From positions 459,000 through 522,999 of the forward strand of contig NZ_MKQR01000016.1 of NCBI RefSeq assembly GCF_001940455.1: a stretch of DNA of 64,000 bases, in the 5' to 3' direction. Positions 60,149 to 64,000 of the stretch are shown here, piece by piece (within the stretch, counting starts at the first letter, position 1; the number at the start of each line of letters is the position of its first letter). The notes under the pieces are model-generated. The model was given only the letters and a program-made list of their open reading frames with translations, ran no database searches and was not told the DNA's origin. This DNA is from Actinokineospora bangkokensis (GTDB lineage Bacteria > Actinomycetota > Actinomycetes > Mycobacteriales > Pseudonocardiaceae). The position numbers and the translations under genes are program-made.

Positions 60149-60460
60149 ATGCAGAGGCACACAGGCAGCCACCGGCGCGCGGGCACCGGCGAGGAGGGGA
60201 CGGCACCCGAGGGGGCCGTCCCGGAGCAGTCCGCCCGCCCGCCGGACCCCGACCCCAGCGGCTCCGCCGAGGTGCCCGCCAACCTCGCCCCCGGCGAGAC
60301 GCCGCCCGATTCCGGCAGCACCACCACCGGGTTGTCGGGCAAGCAGCGCTACCCGTCGCGGGCGCTGCCGATCGCGACGCTGGTGTTCGTGCTGCTGGTC
60401 GTGGTGGCGGTCGTCGGCTTCACCGTGGTCTCGCTGCTGGGCATCGTCAAGATCTTCTGA
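60149..60460 (+). CDS. DUF6480-type small membrane protein
   Basis: 103 aa. An N-terminal Pro/Asp segment with RPPDPDPSGSAEVPANLAPG then ETPP matches the pattern of DUF6480 (PDPDP ... LEPGGGVPPGETPP), and a single C-terminal membrane helix (ATLVFVLLVVVAVVGFTVVS) follows. ATG 60149 after GGGGG. Divergent from the holin-like operon by about 68 bp, a linkage that suggests shared stress control. Confidence 0.72.
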   Translation: MQRHTGSHRRAGTGEEGTAPEGAVPEQSARPPDPDPSGSAEVPANLAPGETPPDSGSTTTGLSGKQRYPSRALPIATLVFVLLVVVAVVGFTVVSLLGIVKIF

Positions 60461-60465
60461 GGCGG

Positions 60466-60492
60466 ACCCGGGCCGGACGACCCGGCCCGGGT
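60466..60492 (+). terminator. Terminator after the DUF6480-type gene
   Basis: An 11-bp stem ACCCGGGCCGG/CCGGCCCGGGT (60466-60476 with 60482-60492, 5-nt loop), starting 5 nt after the stop. Confidence 0.65.
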
Positions 60493-60576
60493 TCCCCCGC
60501 GCGGAGGAGGCGCGCCCGAGGGCGCTCCGCGATCCGCCGAGAACCCGGTCGGACACGCAGGGTGATCAGATGGGCA

Positions 60577-60617
60577 CCGCCGACCGGACCTGGGGTGGGG
60601 GTTGGTCCGGTCGGCGG
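60577..60617. other. Second strong hairpin, possible leader structure of pgmB
   Basis: A perfect 14-bp stem (60577-60590 with 60604-60617) around a loop containing two G-runs. Lies about 220 bp upstream of the pgmB start; could be a terminator on either strand or a 5-prime leader hairpin. Confidence 0.5.
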
Positions 60618-60835
60618 CTTCACATCGCCACCCGGCGGGCGGGGACGCACTTCCCTGGGAGATGGGGGGTTCTCCGACGGGAGGGTCCGCACCGCCCGCA
60701 CGGGGGGCGACACCCCTTCCAACGCGCCAACCCCCGTGGGCGTTCCCGGACGGCCGTGTCGTCGATCACCCTCCGCGACAGCGGGCGGTGGGGGACGGCG
60801 AGCCGCACCGCCCGGGCGGCGGTACCGTCGCGCAC

Positions 60836-61570
60836 ATGATCGGACTGCCGGACGCGGTGACCGCGTGCCTCTTCGACCTGGACGGGGTGCTGACCAGCAC
60901 AGCGGCGCTGCACCAGGAGGCGTGGCGCAAGACCTTCGACGAGTTCCTCGCCACCCGCACCGACGGCGACCGCTCGCCGTTCACCCAGCGGGACTACGCC
61001 GCCCACGTCGACGGGCGCCCCCGCGCCGACGGCGTGCGGACCTTCCTGCGCTCGCGCGGGATCGAGCTGCCCGAGGGGTCGCCGGACGACCCGCCGACCG
61101 CGGACACGGTCAACGGGGTGGGCAACCGCAAGAACGAGGACCTGCTCAAGATCATCGACGAGCGCGGGGTGCAGCCCTACCCGGCGTCGGTGCGCTACCT
61201 GGAGGCCGCGCGCGACGCGGGCCTCAAGATCGGCGTGGTGACCTCCTCGGCCAACGGCGAGCACGTGCTGGAGGTGGCCGACCTGGCCCGCTTCGTCGAG
61301 GCCAGGGTGGACGGGGTGACCATCGGCGAGCGCGGGCTGCGCGGCAAGCCCGCCCCCGACTCGTTCCTGGAGGGGGCGCGCGAGCTGGGCGTGGCCCCCG
61401 AGCACGCCGCGGTGTTCGAGGACGCGCTGGCGGGCGTGCAGGCCGGGCGCGCGGGCGGGTTCGCCTACGTCGTCGGGGTCAACCGCGCCGAGCAGGCCGA
61501 CGAGCTGCGCGCGCACGGCGCCGACGTGGTGGTCGACGAGCTCGACGAGCTGCTGGGGGAGCACCGGTGA
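60836..61570 (+). CDS. pgmB: Beta-phosphoglucomutase (HAD superfamily)
   Basis: 244 aa. HAD motif I CLFDLDGVLT has nucleophile Asp14 and acid Asp16; motif II VVTSSAN; motif III Lys in RGKPAPDSFLEGA; motif IV VFEDALAGVQAG. It converts beta-glucose 1-phosphate to glucose 6-phosphate. Coupled by GTGA overlap with the GH65 phosphorylase, which supplies beta-glucose 1-phosphate. ATG 60836 chosen by domain start. Confidence 0.9.
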   Translation: MIGLPDAVTACLFDLDGVLTSTAALHQEAWRKTFDEFLATRTDGDRSPFTQRDYAAHVDGRPRADGVRTFLRSRGIELPEGSPDDPPTADTVNGVGNRKNEDLLKIIDERGVQPYPASVRYLEAARDAGLKIGVVTSSANGEHVLEVADLARFVEARVDGVTIGERGLRGKPAPDSFLEGARELGVAPEHAAVFEDALAGVQAGRAGGFAYVVGVNRAEQADELRAHGADVVVDELDELLGEHR

Positions 61571-63906
61571 GCGGGTTCCTCGTCGAACCGTGGCGGCTGC
61601 GCTGGGAGGACCTCGACGTCAGCCAGCTGGAGCGCACCGAGTCCACCTTCGCGCTGGCCAACGGGCACCTCGGGCTGCGCGGGTCGCTGGACGAGGGCGA
61701 GCCGGTGAGCCTGCCGGGCACCTACCTCAACGGCTTCTACGAGGCGCACTCGCTGCCCTACGCCGAGGCGGGCTACGGCTACCCCGAGGCCGGGCAGACC
61801 GTGGTGAACGTGACCGACGGCAAGGTCATCCGGCTGCTGGTCGAGGACGAGCCGCTGGACATGCGCTACGGCCGCGCGCACCGCCACCACCGCACCCTGG
61901 ACTTCCGCACCGGCGTGCTCACCCGGGAGACCGAGTGGGAGTCCCCGACCGGGCGCCGGGTGCTGGTGCGCTCGCAGCGGCTGGTGTCGTTCACCCAGCG
62001 GTCGGTCGCGGCCATCCGCTACGAGGTGACCCCGCTGGCCGAGGCCACGCAGCTGGTGGTGCAGTCGGACCTGCTGGCCAACGAGCCGATCGAGTCCGAC
62101 ACCCGCGACCCCCGGGTGGCGCTGGCGCTCAAGGCGCCGCTGGCCGCGGAGTTTCACCGCGCAGAGGGCCACGCCGCGGTGCTGGTGCACCGGACCCGCG
62201 AGTCCGGGCTGCGGATGGCCGCGGCGATGGACCACGAGGTCGAGGCCAACGACGGGGTGCGCACCGAGATCACCGCCGAGGAGGACCTGGCCCGGCTCAC
62301 CATCGCCGCCGACGTGGCCGCGGGCGAGACCCTGGTGGTCACCAAGTACCTGGCCTACGGGTGGTCGGGGCAGCGCTCGGCCCCGGCGCTGCGCTCGCAG
62401 GCCGAGGCCGCCCTCGCGGGCGCCATGCAGACCGGCTGGGACGGGCTGGTGGCCGAGCAGAAGGCGTTCCTGGACGACTACTGGGAGGTCGCCGACGTCG
62501 AGATCGATGGCGACCCGGCGTTGCAGCAGGCGCTGCGGATGGCGCTGTTCCACGTCATCCAGGCCGGGGCGCGCGGGGAGACCAGGGCGATCCCGGGCAA
62601 GGGGCTCACCGGCCCCGGCTACGACGGGCACGCGTTCTGGGACAGCGAGACGTTCGTGCTGCCGGTGCTCACCTACACGATGCCCGACGCCGCCCGCGAC
62701 GCGCTGCTGTGGCGCCACGCCACCCTCGACGCCGCCCGCGAGCGGGCCAGGGTCCTCGGCAAGTCCGGCGCGGCGTTCCCGTGGCGGTCGATCAACGGCG
62801 CGGAGTGCTCGGCGTACTGGCCCGCGGGCACGGCGGCCTTCCACGTCTCGGCCGACATCGCCGACGCCGTGGCCCGCTACCTCGCCGCCACCGGCGACGA
62901 GGCCTTCGACCGCGAGGCCGCCACCGAACTGCTCGTCGAGACCGCCCGCCTGTGGGCGTCGCTGGGCCACCACGACCCGCACGACGGCTTCCGCATCGAC
63001 GGCGTCACCGGCCCCGACGAGTACACCGCGGTGGTGGACAACAACGTCTACACCAACCTGATGGCCCAGAAGAACCTCCGCGAGGCCCTCGCCGCCTGCT
63101 CCCGCCACCCCGACGTGGCCGAGGAACTGGGCGTCACCGACGCGGAGAAGACCGTCTGGCGCCAGGCCGCCGACCGCATGCGCGTCCCCTACGACGACAT
63201 GCTCGGCGTCCACCCCCAGGCCGAGGCCTTCACCCAGCACGACGAGTGGGACTTCGAGAACACCCCGGAGAAGGGCTACCCCCTCCTGCTCAACTACCCC
63301 TACTTCGACCTCTACCGCAAGCAGGTCGTCAAGCAGGCCGACCTCGTCCTCGCCCTCCACCTCCGCGGCGACGCCTTCACCCCCGAGGAGAAGGCCCGCA
63401 ACTTCGCCTACTACGAAGCCCGCACCGTCCGCGACTCCTCCCTGTCCGCAGGCACCCAGGCCGTCATCGCCGCCGAGTGCAACCACCTCGACCTCGCCTA
63501 CGACTACCTCGTCGAAGCAGCCCTCACCGACCTCGACGACCTCCACGGCAACGTCAAGAACGGCCTGCACATGGCCTCCCTGGCAGGCGCGTGGCAAGCC
63601 GTGGTGGCGGGCCTGGGCGGCATGCGCGACCACGGCGGGCAGCTGACGTTCGCCCCCCGCCTGCCCGCCGGGCTGGACCGGGTGTCGTTCCGGATGTCGT
63701 TCCGGGGCACGCGCTTCCGCGTGGAGATCGTGCCCGGCAAGGCCCGCTACCACCTGATCTCGGGTGACCCGGTGAAGACCGCCCACCACGGGCAGGCGAT
63801 CGAGATCGGGGCCGAGGTGCTGGAGCTGGAGATCCCGGAGGGGGTGCGGTACCCGGCCCCCACGCAGCCTTACGGGCGGGAACCCCGGCGGGCTGCTGGG
63901 CGGTGA
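61567..63906 (+). CDS. Glycoside hydrolase family 65 disaccharide phosphorylase
   Basis: 779 aa. Family signatures: FALANGHLGLRGSLDEGEP (N-domain), GYDGHAFWDSETFVLPVLTY (catalytic barrel) and the general acid Glu485 in GVTGPDEYTAVVDNN. GH65 phosphorylases split maltose, trehalose or kojibiose with phosphate to glucose and beta-glucose 1-phosphate. The exact disaccharide cannot be read. GTG 61567 overlaps the pgmB stop (GTGA). Confidence 0.92.
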   Translation: MSGFLVEPWRLRWEDLDVSQLERTESTFALANGHLGLRGSLDEGEPVSLPGTYLNGFYEAHSLPYAEAGYGYPEAGQTVVNVTDGKVIRLLVEDEPLDMRYGRAHRHHRTLDFRTGVLTRETEWESPTGRRVLVRSQRLVSFTQRSVAAIRYEVTPLAEATQLVVQSDLLANEPIESDTRDPRVALALKAPLAAEFHRAEGHAAVLVHRTRESGLRMAAAMDHEVEANDGVRTEITAEEDLARLTIAADVAAGETLVVTKYLAYGWSGQRSAPALRSQAEAALAGAMQTGWDGLVAEQKAFLDDYWEVADVEIDGDPALQQALRMALFHVIQAGARGETRAIPGKGLTGPGYDGHAFWDSETFVLPVLTYTMPDAARDALLWRHATLDAARERARVLGKSGAAFPWRSINGAECSAYWPAGTAAFHVSADIADAVARYLAATGDEAFDREAATELLVETARLWASLGHHDPHDGFRIDGVTGPDEYTAVVDNNVYTNLMAQKNLREALAACSRHPDVAEELGVTDAEKTVWRQAADRMRVPYDDMLGVHPQAEAFTQHDEWDFENTPEKGYPLLLNYPYFDLYRKQVVKQADLVLALHLRGDAFTPEEKARNFAYYEARTVRDSSLSAGTQAVIAAECNHLDLAYDYLVEAALTDLDDLHGNVKNGLHMASLAGAWQAVVAGLGGMRDHGGQLTFAPRLPAGLDRVSFRMSFRGTRFRVEIVPGKARYHLISGDPVKTAHHGQAIEIGAEVLELEIPEGVRYPAPTQPYGREPRRAAGR

Positions 63907-63970
63907 GGGTGTCACGCCTCGCCTTCGGCATCGGCGGGGTGAAGAGCCCGGTCGTTCGTAGGCTGGCTCG

Positions 63971-64000
63971 ATGTGGTGGTTGCGCTTGACCGGGGCCCCT
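63971..64000 (+). CDS. Possible start of a further gene (partial)
   Basis: ATG at 63971 opens a frame MWWLRLTGAP that runs off the right edge. There is no clear Shine-Dalgarno, only TAGG about 10 bp upstream. Too short to name. Confidence 0.3.
   Translation, partial: MWWLRLTGAP

Larger units (their letters stand above)
60461..60835. other. 375-bp intergenic region with two hairpins
   Basis: Holds terminator 60466-60492 and a second 14-bp perfect hairpin with a G-rich 13-nt loop at 60577-60617. The rest (60620-60835) has no supported ORF. Confidence 0.55.

Noticed and set aside
60562..63906. A very long open frame covering pgmB and GH65 in one frame
   Set aside because: Only the part from GTG 61567 encodes GH65; the upstream portion is in the wrong frame for pgmB and has GC-shadow composition.
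1..64000. tRNA, rRNA, CRISPR arrays, insertion sequences, attachment sites
   Set aside because: No cloverleaf, regularly spaced direct repeat array, transposase motif or integrase was found on reading; absence by eye is not proof for tRNA.

Overview
This is high-GC actinomycete DNA with dense genes, GTG starts and many 4-bp ATGA/GTGA overlaps. The family content (DUF6292, DUF5709, DUF4235, DUF3618 and DUF6480 types, several SpoIIE/STAS anti-sigma modules, an F420-type LLM oxidoreductase, and a gamma-butyrolactone synthase/receptor pair) points to Pseudonocardiales, perhaps near Actinokineospora, Saccharothrix or Lentzea. The genus is an inference. I saw no rRNA, tRNA, CRISPR array, insertion sequence or phage module.

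Layout. 1-9,930 is housekeeping and stress DNA: a DUF1275 protein, an oxidoreductase with a divergent HxlR regulator, an L,D-transpeptidase lipoprotein, zwf, an RsbW-like kinase, a Ppx/GppA phosphatase, a STAS protein and a hisG without hisE. 9,932-22,772 holds a hydrolase, a SpoIIE/STAS operon, malQ with an NmrA-like gene, another STAS protein, a CaCA antiporter operon, a CYTH/CHAD protein and a YbdK-type ligase. 22,950-26,531 holds a small atypical membrane protein, an MFS exporter, a divergent MmyB-like regulator and a secreted beta-barrel protein.

26,674-42,751 is the most interesting region: a compact cluster with no ketosynthase or condensation domain that looks set up for aromatic acid chemistry. 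Nine co-directional, mostly overlapping or closely spaced genes encode a LuxC/GriC-like acyl reductase, a PaaK/GriD-like ligase, a toroid-repeat (prenyltransferase/squalene cyclase-like) protein, a tautomerase-like protein, an acyl carrier protein, an N-terminally short adenylating enzyme, a short-chain dehydrogenase, a second PaaK-like ligase lacking its C-terminal domain, and an MIO aromatic ammonia-lyase. A convergent pair supplies an FAD monooxygenase and a class I DAHP synthase, which should raise aromatic amino acid supply. Control appears to come from a gamma-butyrolactone system: an ArpA/ScbR-like receptor with an ARE-like operator in front of it, an AfsA-like synthase with an unusual repeat extension, and a LuxR-type regulator. 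The likely flow is L-Phe or L-Tyr (possibly another amino acid) to an arylacrylate, then adenylation and ACP loading, reduction, hydroxylation and an unknown coupling step.

43,014-56,973 is accessory: a Fic-like protein with a degenerate active site, a TPR protein, a CGNR regulator with a divergent epoxide hydrolase, a MerR/ene-reductase pair, a MocR/EamA pair whose start codons overlap, and a PucR/EthA pair. 57,101-64,000 holds a DUF5709/LLM operon, a DUF4235/DUF3618/holin-like stress operon, and a beta-phosphoglucomutase/GH65 phosphorylase pair.

A thread through the flanks is general stress control. Three genes far apart (starts at 8,626, 19,709 and 57,101) each have a GTTT-N16-GGGTA(A/G) promoter of the SigB/SigF type, and the window carries several RsbW/RsbV/RsbU-like parts but no sigma factor gene. 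All assignments come from reading motifs by eye; no database search was run.
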